From Acidobacteriota bacterium (GTDB lineage Bacteria; Acidobacteriota; Terriglobia; Acidiferrales; UBA7541): 41,370 bases of DNA. The stretch spans positions 1 to 41,370 of the forward strand of contig PMTV01000030.1 in assembly GCA_003167215.1 (NCBI GenBank), read 5' to 3'. Shown in pieces: positions 17,106 through 26,553 of this stretch (positions are counted from its first letter, which is position 1; every line of letters starts with the position of its first letter). A model generated the notes under the pieces. It saw nothing but the letters and a program-made list of their open reading frames with translations. It was not told the DNA's origin and did not search any database. Made by a program: the position numbers and the translations under genes.

Positions 17106-18440
17106 TCAGCGGCCCAAGCTATCTTGAATTACAGCATTCACCGGCCCCGGCAAGATTCCAAGGTTCACGTAGATCGGCCGAATTAATTTTCTTATCGATT
17201 TCAGCCGCGTGGCGAACCAGATTGCGCCCAAGATGCAGCACGCCCCGCTCAACATCACCGTGCGCGGAGCACCCACCGCGTGCGCCATGGCCCCCGCAAG
17301 CAAACTGCCAAACGGAGCCATGCCCACAAACGCCACGGTGTAAAAGCTCATCACGCGTCCGCGCTTGTCCTCATCAACAATCGTTTGGATGATTGTGTTG
17401 CTGGCGGCCATTTGCTGCATCATTCCAAAGCCACAGAACAGCATCATCAAGAGCGACAGCCAGATGTTTTGCGACAGGCCAAAAAAGATCAGACTCACTC
17501 CAAACAGCGCCGTCGAAATATAAATCATCCGCCCCAAGCCCACCACGCTCTTACGTACTGCAAGCGATATCGCCGAAGCCAGAGCGCCGATGCCTAACGC
17601 TCCCATCAGGAAGCCCAGCGTGTGCGGGCCACCCTTCAAAATCTTCGAAGCAAAAATGGGCATCAACACCGTGAACGGCCAGCCCATCAAACTCACCGTG
17701 GCAAACAAAGTTAGAATCGTTCGAATCGGCGCAAAGCCCGCAACGTAGTCCCAGCCTTCTCGCAGCTGCACCAGCATCGAAGTCGCCACACGCTTTATTG
17801 CCGCCGGCTTCAACCGCATTGCGAACAACGACGCGATCACCGCAAGATAACTGATCCCGTCGATCAGGAAGCAGGAGCCCTCCCCGGAGACTGCAATTAC
17901 CATCCCCGCCAGCGAAGGCCCCACCAGCCGCGCCATGTTCACCATCGACGAGTTCAACGCAATCGCATTGCCCAGATCCTGTCGATCTTCCACCATCTCC
18001 ACCAGGAATGCCTGCCTCCCCGGCATGTCGAACGCATTGATCATTCCCTGGAACGCGCTGAGCCAGATAATCTCGTGAATGGTGATGTGTTTCGTCAGAG
18101 TCAGAAACGCCAGCGCGAAGGATTGCAGCATCGCCAGCGCCTGCGTCACGATCAAAACATGCTGCCGGTTCAGCCGGTCCACCCACACTCCCGCAAATGG
18201 CGCCAGCAAGAATGTCGGTATTTGCCCGGAAAATCCCACGATGCCCAGCAGAAACGCCGAGCCGGTCAGCCGGTACACCAGCCAACTGGTCGCCAGCCGC
18301 GTCATCCAAGTTCCGATCAGCGAGATGCTCTGCCCGCCGAAAAACAACCGGAAATTCCGGTGCCGCAGCGCGCGCCACGCATGCGAGATCCCGCCGGCCG
18401 GGTCGCTCACAGCAGCAGCCGAATTGGAGTCCCCGTTCAA
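17106..18440 (-). CDS. MFS exporter of the EntS (enterobactin exporter)/MFS_3 type
   Basis: A 444-residue inner-membrane transporter with about 12 helices. The N-terminal AWRALRHRNFRLFFGGQ followed by WMTRLATSWLVYRLTGSAFLLG is the hallmark of the MFS_3 family. GVWVDRLNRQHVLI is the loop 2-3 motif. Members export siderophores, macrolides or other hydrophobic compounds. The start is TTG 18440, since no ATG is in frame near the N-terminus. Its Shine-Dalgarno is poor (GGTGA directly upstream), so GTG 18410 is an alternative. No siderophore or antibiotic gene is nearby, so the cargo is unknown. It diverges from the desaturase gene. Confidence 0.9.
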   Translation of the reverse strand: MNGDSNSAAAVSDPAGGISHAWRALRHRNFRLFFGGQSISLIGTWMTRLATSWLVYRLTGSAFLLGIVGFSGQIPTFLLAPFAGVWVDRLNRQHVLIVTQALAMLQSFALAFLTLTKHITIHEIIWLSAFQGMINAFDMPGRQAFLVEMVEDRQDLGNAIALNSSMVNMARLVGPSLAGMVIAVSGEGSCFLIDGISYLAVIASLFAMRLKPAAIKRVATSMLVQLREGWDYVAGFAPIRTILTLFATVSLMGWPFTVLMPIFASKILKGGPHTLGFLMGALGIGALASAISLAVRKSVVGLGRMIYISTALFGVSLIFFGLSQNIWLSLLMMLFCGFGMMQQMAASNTIIQTIVDEDKRGRVMSFYTVAFVGMAPFGSLLAGAMAHAVGAPRTVMLSGACCILGAIWFATRLKSIRKLIRPIYVNLGILPGPVNAVIQDSLGR

Positions 18441-18744
18441 TTCACCAGGCTCGAACTCCTGATTGTACGATTAATTTAAGGAGCAGGCGTCTCTTGCCGA
18501 TATCACTCTTAGGCATTCACCATTAGAGATAAACCAGGTGAGATGGAACCCGATCGTGGGCCAATTAAGCAGTGAACAATATAAAGTCTTTCGTTATGAT
18601 ATTCTTTTTAGTGGAGCCATCGCCAAGCCATCTGGGGGTCGAATATGACCTCCTCCGCCGCCGTGGTCGATCTCATTCTAACTTCCACAAAACGTGCACC
18701 GCTGGATCTGTGAACCGCTGTTTTCGGATATTTGAAAGGGAACG
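18441..18744. other. Divergent intergenic region, no gene recognised
   Basis: This 304-base gap separates the EntS-like exporter (-) from the desaturase (+). A TACAAT hexamer reading toward the exporter near 18465-18470 could be a -10 box, but no matching -35 is seen. GAAAGGGA just before 18745 is the desaturase Shine-Dalgarno. No repeat or structured element was found. Confidence 0.45.
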
Positions 18745-19809
18745 ATGCGATCGGTTGCTGGCGACGAATTTCGCGACTTACTTACTCTTGTTCGGCAGAG
18801 CGGACTATTGGCCAAGCAGCCCGCATATTACGGCCGAAAGATGCTTCTCAACCTGGTTTTGCTCGTTAGCGCTTTCCTGCTGATAAGAAGGTTTCAAAAT
18901 CCGTGGGCGGAACTTCTCAATGCCGCTTTCCTGGCTTTTGTCTTCGCTCAACTCGGTTTTATCGTTCACGATGCAGGCCATCAGGAAATTTTCAGCGCGC
19001 CCGCTGGCAATGAGGTCCTTGGCCTCATTCATTCAAATCTCTTGCTCGGTTTCAGCTACAGTTGGTGGCTCCACAAGCACCATCATCATCATTGCTCCCC
19101 AAATCACGTTACCGCCGATCCCGATGTCGATATACCTCTGTTCGCATTTACCAAGGACCAGGCAGCTACAAAGCGCGGGTTCGCGCGGCTCACGGTGAAA
19201 TACCAGCACTTCTGTTTCTTCCCTTTGTCTTTGTTCGAAGCATTTGTGCTGAAAGTTGATAGTGTTAAATTCCTATTGCGCCACAAGGTCGCGCACCCCC
19301 TCATTGAAGTGAGTTTTCTCATTCTGCACGCCTGCTGGTTTCTGGGCCTGCTCTATTTTCTTCTCGGTTGGCCACATGCCATCCTGTTCTTCGTGGCGCA
19401 ACAGATGTTCCTGGGACTGTATTTGACTCTGATATTCGCCCCTAATCATCAGGGCATGCCCCTGCTGCAAGGCGCCTCGGCGGTGAACTTTTTGCGTGAG
19501 CAAGTGCTCACCAGCCGGAACATTAAGAAGCATCCGGGAATCGATTACTGCACCGGAGGCCTCACTTGCCAGATCGAACACCACCTGTTCCCGACTATGC
19601 CTACAAACAAACTTCGACAGGTTCAAAAAATAGTTAAGTCCTACTGCATGTCGCACGGCGTTCCCTACCATGAGACTTCATTGTTCCAGTCCTATCGCGA
19701 GGTCTATCAGGATTTGCGCAAAAACAGTTTCATTGTGAGCAGACGTTCCGATGGCAACACAATCACAAATCGAACGGACCTCGATTCAAGGATCGCTCCT
19801 CGCTTCTGA
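18745..19809 (+). CDS. Fatty acid desaturase, front-end (QIEHH) type
   Basis: A 354-residue di-iron membrane desaturase. Three histidine boxes are present: HDAGH (His75-His79), HKHHHHH (from His110) and QIEHH (276-280). The Gln in place of the first His of box three is typical of front-end (delta-5/delta-6-like) desaturases and related acyl-CoA/phospholipid enzymes. Four or more hydrophobic segments surround the boxes. No cytochrome b5 domain is fused, so an external electron donor is needed. The start ATG 18745 has AAAGGGA upstream. It probably introduces double bonds into membrane lipids, for example in response to cold; the regiospecificity is not predictable. Confidence 0.92.
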   Translation: MRSVAGDEFRDLLTLVRQSGLLAKQPAYYGRKMLLNLVLLVSAFLLIRRFQNPWAELLNAAFLAFVFAQLGFIVHDAGHQEIFSAPAGNEVLGLIHSNLLLGFSYSWWLHKHHHHHCSPNHVTADPDVDIPLFAFTKDQAATKRGFARLTVKYQHFCFFPLSLFEAFVLKVDSVKFLLRHKVAHPLIEVSFLILHACWFLGLLYFLLGWPHAILFFVAQQMFLGLYLTLIFAPNHQGMPLLQGASAVNFLREQVLTSRNIKKHPGIDYCTGGLTCQIEHHLFPTMPTNKLRQVQKIVKSYCMSHGVPYHETSLFQSYREVYQDLRKNSFIVSRRSDGNTITNRTDLDSRIAPRF

Positions 19810-20029
19810 AATAGCACAAAAAGCTAACCTGTTTTTCTTGACCTGCATTTCGCGAAATGTTATTAGCCTGCCAAGCTTAAGACCCGAAGGAATTAACCAC
19901 ATCATTAGTTGCCGCGGATGTGACCCCGCCGCGCGGCTAGAGCGGTCGTCTGTGCGCGTTTTTGTGGAATTGCGCCCCGGGGTCTAAAGCTCTTGGAGAA
20001 GAGGGACTGCGGGCGGCCTAGGAGGACCA

Positions 20030-20767
20030 ATGAAAAGAGTGAGTTTGGTGCACGTCTTGGTTTTATTGGCAGTTGCGTTGTTCAGTGGTACAGCTTTCGC
20101 CCAAACTGACCCAGGTGTTCGCACTGGAGCGATTAACGGCCAGACGGGCGCCACGAAGACAAATCCGCTCCCGCCCGCTTCCGTCACCGCTGAAAGCCCG
20201 GCGGGAATCTTGGAGTTTTTCCAAGACGGTCTCACCCGCTTTCAGGAAGTCGAAGTAGTCAGCGGCGGCGCAAACAATGGTCTGGGACCGCGCTTCAACT
20301 TTAACCAATGCTCCGGCTGTCACTCGCAGCCTTCCATCGGCGGCTCAAGCCCCAGCGCCAACATATACCCCGACGTCGGTCCCAATCCCGAGAGCCAAGT
20401 GATTACCCAAGGCATTGCGAACGGCAGAGACAATACGCTTCCGTCGTTCATTACCGCCACTGGACCAAGCCGCGAAGCCCGCTTCCCGTTCTTCTTTAAC
20501 TCAAACGGCAGCGTGAATACCAATTCCCCGAATGGCGGTGTCGAAGACCTGTTCACCGTCTCCGGCCGTTCAGACGCCGGAAGCTGCAACATTCCGCAGC
20601 CCAGTTTTGCTTCCGCTCAGCAGGAGAACGACATCATCTTCCGCATTCCCACTCCGATCTTTGGAGCAGGCTTGGTTGAAAACATTGACGACTCAACCCT
20701 GCTGGCCATTCAAACGGCGAACGCCAACACGATCTTCACCTCTGTAGGTTCCTCTTTCACTTTATAG
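20030..20767 (+). pseudogene. Di-heme oxidoreductase (DHOR/DUF1111 type), 3'-truncated
   Basis: A well-formed 5' end: AGGAGG just upstream of ATG 20030 and a clear signal peptide (ending TAFAQ near residue 25). The N-terminal heme-binding motif CSGCH (Cys94-His98) sits in FNFNQCSGCHSQPSIGG, typical of di-heme 'thiol oxidoreductase'/peroxidase-like proteins. The IPTPIFGAGLVENIDDSTLL segment (about 205-225) is also conserved in this family. The homology ends at about residue 234. Eleven unrelated codons follow, then TAG at 20765, whereas the family normally has a second heme motif and some 450-600 residues. From about 20730 the DNA belongs to the facing minus-strand gene. This is therefore a remnant, most likely created by a deletion or an assembly join. 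Confidence 0.8.
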
Positions 20768-21228
20768 TCCGGCTTTAGATTGTCCTTCGTGTATTTGATC
20801 AATTCCTTTGCATTGGCGGCCGGCACCAGTGCAAAAAACAAGTCCTGAGCCGCTACCAAAATCGACCCTTTAATGGGCCCCTTCCCCGTTTCCGTGGGCC
20901 TGAGTTGAGCCAAGACGTAATAACCGGAATCGGATGGCGGCGGGCCTTTATACTTCTCGTACCAGTCGGAGGAGAGCGGATACGAAAGGCCAAAGTATTG
21001 GTTCGCATAAATGTTGTGGGCCACGCTCCCGCCTTCCGGCAGCGGAGTGGCCGAATCACTGGAACTCGACCACGCCCCCTTTACAAGAATCACTCCGGAA
21101 GGAACCTTTTGCGGCGCCGGGCTCTGCGCATGAGGCGTAACCCCCGGCGAATTCGGAGCCTCGGACTGTGCCGACAGCGATGGGGATAAGCCAATAAGAA
21201 GTACAAGACTAAAGAATTTTGAATTCAA
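20710..21228 (-). pseudogene. Conserved acidobacterial exported protein, 3'-truncated
   Basis: The proposed start is TTG 21228, preceded by a strong GGAGGG at 5 bases and followed by a signal peptide (MNSKFFSLVLLIGLSPSLSAQ). The upstream extension to 21480 lacks these features. The body (for example HNIYANQYFGLSYPLSSDWY and PPPSDSGYYVLAQLRP) matches an acidobacterial exported family that I recall only as uncharacterised. In relatives the TEVKI segment is followed by another 50-70 residues. Here it is followed by VLAFAV and a stop that lie in the facing di-heme gene. The last codons from about 20733 down to 20710 are antisense to that gene. The protein is therefore probably truncated, though it may still be expressed. 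Function unknown. Confidence 0.65.
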
Positions 21229-21339
21229 CAGCTCCCTCCGTCGAAGAGAACCAAGAACCGCTGCTATCTTATCAAGAAGTACAGCCGCAAAAGTACCCTT
21301 GCTCAAAAAACAAACGGATATTTTCGCCCGACGGTTATT

Positions 21340-21376
21340 CCGGCAGGTGTTTTGCCCGCCTCCTGCCGGCCGGCAG
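21340..21376. repeat. Nested palindromes upstream of the GT39-like gene
   Basis: CTGCCGGCCGGCAG (21363-21376) is a perfect 14-base palindrome. Its left half also pairs with CCGGCAGG (21340-21347) across a 14-base loop. The element sits in the divergent gap between the truncated exported-protein gene and the GT39-like gene. It resembles the short GC-rich palindromes that recur between genes in many soil bacteria; the copy number cannot be judged here. Confidence 0.45.
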
Positions 21377-21451
21377 AAAATGAAGTAGAATCGCGTTCGT
21401 TTGGGAATTGCCGGCGTACAACGGGAATGCCGCGCGCACGCCAGGAGAATC

Positions 21452-22756
21452 GTGGAGAGCGCAACGACGAAGAGACACATTTGGCAATCGCTGCCGGCGA
21501 TTACGCTGGTAGCTCTGGCTGTGCGGATTGTCGCTATCCATTTCCTCTATACCGACACGTGGAACAACTTCAGAGAGCATCTGTTGTTCGGTTTTGAAGT
21601 TGGGCGTATTGCGCGTTCCATCGCAGCGGGACACGGCTATGGCAATCCCATGTATTTCGAAACCGGGCCCACCGCTTGGATGACGCCCGTATATCCCTAC
21701 TTGCTCGCTGCGGTCTTCAAATTATTCGGGATTTACAGTCGGAACTCGGCGTTCGTGATCCTGGGCCTCAGCTCCTTATTCTCAGCGCTGATTTGCATCC
21801 CCGTTTTCTTCATTGCCCAGCGCAGTTTTGGACGCGGCGTTGCGATCGTTGCGTGCTGGATGTGGGCGCTGTGGCCCTACTCCATTTACATTGCCAGCGC
21901 CTTCGTTTGGGAAACCTGCCTGAGCGCTCTGCTGCTCGCGATTCTTTTTCTCTGGACGCTCAAGCTGAAAGGGCAGGCGGGCGGATGGAGCTGGCTTGGC
22001 TTCGGTTTGCTGTGGGGCTTCTCGGCGCTAACGAACGCATCGCTCCTCGCCGTCTTCCCTTTTTTTGCCGGCTGGGCGCTCTATCCTTTGTGGCGAAATC
22101 GGCGAGGATGGCTCAAGCCCGCCGTGCTCGTGGCATTCGGTCTGTTTATCGCCCTTCTGCCCTGGCAGGTGCGCAATTACCGCACGTTTCACCGGCCCAT
22201 TCCGCTGCGCGATAATTTCTGGCTCGAAGTTTGGGTCGGCAATAACGGTCACACCGAAAGTTGGGTCGATATCATGGCTCATCCTTCCATAAACGATAAA
22301 GAACTCGCTGAATTCGTGCGCCTCGGAGAAATTTCCTACATGCAGGAAAAGCGGTGCGAGGCGCTCGATTATATTGCCCGGCATCCTGCGCAGTATTTTG
22401 TAATGTGCTGGCGAAGATTTGGTTATATGTGGACTGCATTCTGGAATCTTGACCCCGAAAATCTGGACATTGAATTCCACAACCCCGCCAACGTTTACCT
22501 CACGGTATCCTTGACCGTGGTGATGCTTATCGGCCTTTGGCAAGCTCTTCGGAACGCTCGCAAGGCGGCCCTTCCGTTCGTGTTGCTCCTGCTATTTTAT
22601 CCCTTGGTGTTTTACGTCACGCATCCGGAGATGCGTTACCGGCACATCATTGAACCCGAGATGCTCATCCTGGCGGCATTGGGCCTGAAGTTTATGCTTT
22701 CGGAGTTATTGAGAAATTTTCCAGGGCTCGCGCGCTTGGTTCGCAGACCGGTGTAA
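21452..22756 (+). CDS. Glycosyltransferase family 39-like membrane protein
   Basis: About 434 residues with some 10-12 hydrophobic segments, of the GT-C fold seen in ArnT/PMT-type transferases that use polyprenyl-phosphate sugars. Recognisable parts are an acidic residue in the first periplasmic loop (LYTDTWNN, Asp35), AAGHGYGNPM and TAWMTPVYPYLLAAVFKLFG, and a late HPEMRYRHIIEPEMLILAA segment. The frame is open from 21401, but GTG 21452 is preferred because AGGAG lies 4 bases upstream and the first helix starts soon after. It may glycosylate lipids or exported proteins; the acceptor is unknown. It converges with the ADOP permease gene, 56 bases apart. Confidence 0.82.
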   Translation: MESATTKRHIWQSLPAITLVALAVRIVAIHFLYTDTWNNFREHLLFGFEVGRIARSIAAGHGYGNPMYFETGPTAWMTPVYPYLLAAVFKLFGIYSRNSAFVILGLSSLFSALICIPVFFIAQRSFGRGVAIVACWMWALWPYSIYIASAFVWETCLSALLLAILFLWTLKLKGQAGGWSWLGFGLLWGFSALTNASLLAVFPFFAGWALYPLWRNRRGWLKPAVLVAFGLFIALLPWQVRNYRTFHRPIPLRDNFWLEVWVGNNGHTESWVDIMAHPSINDKELAEFVRLGEISYMQEKRCEALDYIARHPAQYFVMCWRRFGYMWTAFWNLDPENLDIEFHNPANVYLTVSLTVVMLIGLWQALRNARKAALPFVLLLLFYPLVFYVTHPEMRYRHIIEPEMLILAALGLKFMLSELLRNFPGLARLVRRPV

Positions 22757-22812
22757 GAATCCGGGAAAAAGAAGCACTGATTTCAACAAAGCGAGCGATG
22801 CTTTGCCGCTCC

Positions 22813-25287
22813 TCATTCATAGCGCAGCGCAACCAGCGGATCGACTTTCGCCGCTCTTCTCGCGGGAAAATAGCAGGCCGCCACCGCCACCACGGCAAGC
22901 CCCAGGACCACGCTCGCTAACGTAATAGGGTCGATCGGCCTGACCCCGAACAGCTCGGTTTCCAGGTAGCGCGCGGTCGCAACCGACCCGCCAATTCCCA
23001 GCGCCAAGCCAATTCCCGCCAGCCGCATCCCATCGCGCACCATTAGCCTCAAAACGTCGCCAGGCTCGGCGCCCAACGCCATTCGAACGCCGATTTCGTG
23101 CGTGCGTTGCGCCACGCTGTAAGCCATCACACCGTAAATCCCCAAACCCGCCAGGCCCGTAGCCACCGCTGCAAAGATGCCGAGAAGAACCATGCTCAGC
23201 CGCCGTTGCACCACGGATGCGTCGATCAAATCATCCATCGTGCGAACTTCCGTCACCGGTTGATTCGGATCGGCGCTCTCCACGCTTTGCCGCACGGCCG
23301 AGGCCATCGCTGTGGGATCACCCTGGGTGCGCACCACCAGATGCATGATCCGTGAAGGATTCTGGTCCAGTAACAAATATAATTGTCCGCCCTTTGGCTC
23401 GCTCCACGGCCCGTCGCGAACGTCGCTTGCGACTCCCACGATCGTCAGCCAGGCACTGCTCGGCTCGGGCTCCCACGGACCCCTCGTTGCCGGAAATTCC
23501 AGGCGTATCTGTTGGCCAACCGGCTCCTGATCTGGCCAGTACCGATGAGCAAGCACCTCGTTGACGATGGCCACCCCTTCCGTACTCGGTCCATCGGAAG
23601 CCGCGAAATCGCGTCCCGCCTTCAATGCCACTCCCATAGTCCGCAGATATCGCCAGTCCACAACGCGATATTGCGAAGTGAATCGCTGGCCGGATGGAGG
23701 CGTCGCGCGTCCCTGAATATCGAAATCGCAGTTGCCGTTCCAGCCGCTTAGAGGCGGAAAATTTACCGCGCTTGCCGATTTCACCCCGGGAAGCGCATTC
23801 ACTCGTTCGATCGCTTGCTGATAATAGTTCACCACTTGGCGGCCGGAGGAAACGTGCGTCTCGCGCAGCCATACTTGCATCGTCAGCACGTTCGTGGGAT
23901 TGAATCCGAGATTCTCCGACATCAACAGGAAAAAACTACGAATCAGAAGGCCCGCTCCGGTCAGCAGCATCACCGAAAGCGCAACCTCGGAGACAACCAG
24001 CGCCGAGCGCATCCAGTTGCTGCGTCGCCCCTCCGTCGAGCCCCGGCCTCCCTCCTTGAGCGATTCGTACAACTCGGAACGCCACGTCTGAATCGCGGGC
24101 GCCAGTCCAAGAAGGATCCCCGTCAGCGCGGAGATACCCACCGTGAAGTACAAAACCGCAGCATTAATTCCGATCGAGTCCGCGCGCGGAATTTCGCCCC
24201 TGCTGCTCCCTCCCGTCACCGGCAGAAAGGCGCGCAACAGGTGCAGCCCTCCATAGGCCACCAGAACGCCCAGTGCTCCTCCGATCAACGCCAGCACAAC
24301 GCTTTCCGTCATCAGCTGACGCAGCACGCGATTGCGATTGGCCCCCAGCGCGGTGCGCAGCGCGATTTCGCGCTCTCGCGTGGCCCCGCGCGCCAGCGTC
24401 AGATTCGCCACGTTGGCACACGAAATCAACAGCACGAATGCAACCGCCGCAAACAGGATCATCAGCATCGGCTTCAAGCCGCTCACTATATCGTCATGGA
24501 ATCCGACCACCACGATGCCGTTCTTTTGATCGATGGCCGGATATTCTTTCTTAAGCTGCGACTGGATCGTTTCCATCTCGGCCTGCGCTCGCGCTGTCGC
24601 CACGCCGTCTCGCAGCCTGCCGAACACGACCACCTCATGTACTTCGCGATCGAGCTGCGCGCGATTAAATCCGAACGGTACCCACACGTCAAACTGCTGG
24701 CTGGTTCCAAAAAGACTGAATTCGCGTGGAAGCACTCCGATGATGGTGTATGGCTCGTCGTCGAGAGTAATGCTTCTTCCCAGAATGCTCGGGTCCCCGC
24801 CGTAGCGCCGCTGCCACAATCCGTAACCGAGCATTACCACTCGCTCGTGGCCTGGCCGTTCCTCATCCGCCAGGAAATCACGCCCTAGGACCGGCGTCAC
24901 TCGAAACAAGCGGAAAAAATTCGCGCTCACTTGCGCGCCCCAGCTTTGCTCCGGTTCGCCATTCCCCGTCACGGTAAAAAACAATTCACGCCAGGCGGCT
25001 AGCTCCTCGAACGAACGGTTCCGGTCGCGCCAGTCGAGAAATTCCGCCTGCGATGCGGTTCCGCGACGCACGTTGCGGTTTTCGTCGGTTTCCCAAACCC
25101 AGTCGATCCGCTGCGAATCCGGAAAAGGCAGCGGACGCAGTATCACCGTATTAATGACGCTGAAAATCGCGGTGTTCGCCCCGATCCCGATCGCCAGTGT
25201 CAGCACCGCTATTAAGGCGAAGCCAGGGCTCCGCCTCAGCGTTCTCCAGGCAAAACGCAAATCCTGCCAAAGTACTTCCACCCTCAA
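22813..25287 (-). CDS. ABC transporter permease of the ADOP (acidobacterial duplicated orphan permease) type
   Basis: An 824-residue MacB/FtsX-type permease with a duplicated layout. Helix 1 and a periplasmic MacB-core domain ([27 protein letters not shown], about residues 20-250) come first, then a first FtsX domain of three helices (about 275-410). A second helix plus core domain and a second FtsX domain (about 700-820, [22 protein letters not shown]) follow. No ATPase gene lies next to it, hence 'orphan'; the partner must be elsewhere. These proteins are strongly expanded in Acidobacteria and are thought to act in efflux or envelope transport. The start TTG 25287 follows GAGGTGCG; GTG 25281 is an alternative. 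It diverges from the polysaccharide deacetylase gene. Confidence 0.93.
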   Translation of the reverse strand: MRVEVLWQDLRFAWRTLRRSPGFALIAVLTLAIGIGANTAIFSVINTVILRPLPFPDSQRIDWVWETDENRNVRRGTASQAEFLDWRDRNRSFEELAAWRELFFTVTGNGEPEQSWGAQVSANFFRLFRVTPVLGRDFLADEERPGHERVVMLGYGLWQRRYGGDPSILGRSITLDDEPYTIIGVLPREFSLFGTSQQFDVWVPFGFNRAQLDREVHEVVVFGRLRDGVATARAQAEMETIQSQLKKEYPAIDQKNGIVVVGFHDDIVSGLKPMLMILFAAVAFVLLISCANVANLTLARGATREREIALRTALGANRNRVLRQLMTESVVLALIGGALGVLVAYGGLHLLRAFLPVTGGSSRGEIPRADSIGINAAVLYFTVGISALTGILLGLAPAIQTWRSELYESLKEGGRGSTEGRRSNWMRSALVVSEVALSVMLLTGAGLLIRSFFLLMSENLGFNPTNVLTMQVWLRETHVSSGRQVVNYYQQAIERVNALPGVKSASAVNFPPLSGWNGNCDFDIQGRATPPSGQRFTSQYRVVDWRYLRTMGVALKAGRDFAASDGPSTEGVAIVNEVLAHRYWPDQEPVGQQIRLEFPATRGPWEPEPSSAWLTIVGVASDVRDGPWSEPKGGQLYLLLDQNPSRIMHLVVRTQGDPTAMASAVRQSVESADPNQPVTEVRTMDDLIDASVVQRRLSMVLLGIFAAVATGLAGLGIYGVMAYSVAQRTHEIGVRMALGAEPGDVLRLMVRDGMRLAGIGLALGIGGSVATARYLETELFGVRPIDPITLASVVLGLAVVAVAACYFPARRAAKVDPLVALRYE

Positions 25288-25438
25288 CGCACCTCGTATT
25301 GTTAATCGGAGTTCCAGGAACGGCGTAGTCTACCACCTATACCACGCCGCTTAGGTACCATTACATCAATTGACTTAGACTCCGTGCCCAACAAAAACAC
25401 GCAACGATAACTCCTGCTATCGCGTGTTAATATCCGCC

Positions 25439-26452
25439 ATGCCTCGCCTTGCAAAAATTGCGGACAAAAAGACGTTGTCCATGAAGCCAGTTCTGGCATT
25501 TCTGTGCTTGATGTTGGCTTTCTCCATCGCGACGGGAATCTCGGCATCCCGCGCGGACGTTCCACCCGACCGCCAGGTCGCCCTCACCATTGACGATTTG
25601 CCCTCCGCCGCCGCGAATACCATGTCCGCCGCAGCCATTACCGAAATGACCGCTAAACTTCTCGCCGCCCTCACCCAAAATAAAATTCCCGCCGTGGGTT
25701 TTGTCAATGAGAAAGAGCTCTACTACCACTGGGGCGAGGTGGACCAACGAATCAAAGCTCTCAACATGTGGCTCGACGCCGGTTTGGAATTGGGAAACCA
25801 CACCTTCAGCCATACCTCGCTGAACCTCGCGGGACTTCAGGAATTTGAAGACTCCGTGATCCAGGGCGAGACGGTTACCCGGCTCTTGCTCGAGCAGCAC
25901 AACAAGAAGCTCCGTTATTTCCGCTATCCTTATCTGGACACTGGCCGCGATCTCCAAACCCGCCGCGAAGCCGAAGCTTTCCTCGTCGCGCGCGGCTATC
26001 GCATCGCCCCTGTTACCTTGGATGCCTGGGATTGGAATTTCGCGCCCGTTTACGAGGACGCCTTGCACCGGGGAGATACCGCGCTCCAGCAGGAAGTCGT
26101 CAGCTCCTATCTTTCCTATCACGCCGAAATGTTTGCTTATGAAGAAAAGCTCTCGAAAGACCTCATCGGCTACGAGCCCAAACAGATTCTCCTGCTTCAC
26201 GCCAATCAACTCGAAGCCGACCACATCGGTGAACTTCTGGACTTGATGCGCAAGCGCGGCTACCGCTTCATCACGCTCGAAGACGCGCTCAGCGATTCTG
26301 CCTACAGCCTGCCCGACACTTTCGTCGGTGAAGGAGGTGCCGGCTGGATCGAGCACTGGGCCATCACGCGCGGCCAGCCTCCCCAAGGCTCCCCCGTCTT
26401 CCCTCCGTCCATCGACGAGCGCGCCAAAGCCCTTCCGCATCCGCAATTTTAA
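25439..26452 (+). CDS. Exported polysaccharide deacetylase (NodB-type, CE4)
   Basis: About 337 residues. A signal peptide is visible (hydrophobic core FLCLMLAFSIATG). The NodB motifs are present: motif 1 LTIDDLP (Asp52, Asp53), motif 2 HTFSH (His121 and His125 as metal ligands), motif 3 around RYFRYPYLDTG, and a late LLLHANQL (motif 5-like His). The enzyme should remove acetyl groups from N-acetylglucosamine-containing polymers such as peptidoglycan or exopolysaccharide. ATG 25439 is used; ATG 25481 or GTG 25424 are alternatives and none has a good Shine-Dalgarno. A 395-residue frame on the opposite strand is a shadow. The gene converges with the LVIVD gene across a hairpin. Confidence 0.9.
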   Translation: MPRLAKIADKKTLSMKPVLAFLCLMLAFSIATGISASRADVPPDRQVALTIDDLPSAAANTMSAAAITEMTAKLLAALTQNKIPAVGFVNEKELYYHWGEVDQRIKALNMWLDAGLELGNHTFSHTSLNLAGLQEFEDSVIQGETVTRLLLEQHNKKLRYFRYPYLDTGRDLQTRREAEAFLVARGYRIAPVTLDAWDWNFAPVYEDALHRGDTALQQEVVSSYLSYHAEMFAYEEKLSKDLIGYEPKQILLLHANQLEADHIGELLDLMRKRGYRFITLEDALSDSAYSLPDTFVGEGGAGWIEHWAITRGQPPQGSPVFPPSIDERAKALPHPQF

Positions 26453-26484
26453 TTGCCCGTCACGAAGTTCGAACTTGTAAGGGG

Positions 26485-26527
26485 GCCGGGGCAGGCGGTG
26501 TCGAGCGTGGGTGTCACCTGCCCCGGC
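26485..26527. terminator. Strong hairpin between convergent genes
   Basis: GCCGGGGCAGG (26485-26495) and CCTGCCCCGGC (26517-26527) form a perfect 11-base stem around a 21-base loop. They lie between the stops of the deacetylase (+) and the LVIVD gene (-), and are preceded by the palindrome AAGTTCGAACTT. There is no U-run, so termination is inferred from position and stem strength; a repetitive element is the alternative. Confidence 0.5.
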
Positions 26528-26553
26528 ATCTGAAGGAGTAAAGGAAGACAACA

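Noticed and set aside
20735-21228. Frameshift as the cause of the di-heme truncation
   Set aside because: No other plus-strand frame continues the family downstream; that DNA clearly encodes the facing minus-strand gene, so a deletion or misjoin fits better.
23815-24888. 357-codon plus-strand frame inside the ADOP permease gene
   Set aside because: The translation is very rich in Arg, His and Gln with no family features, as expected for antisense of a GC-rich membrane protein gene.
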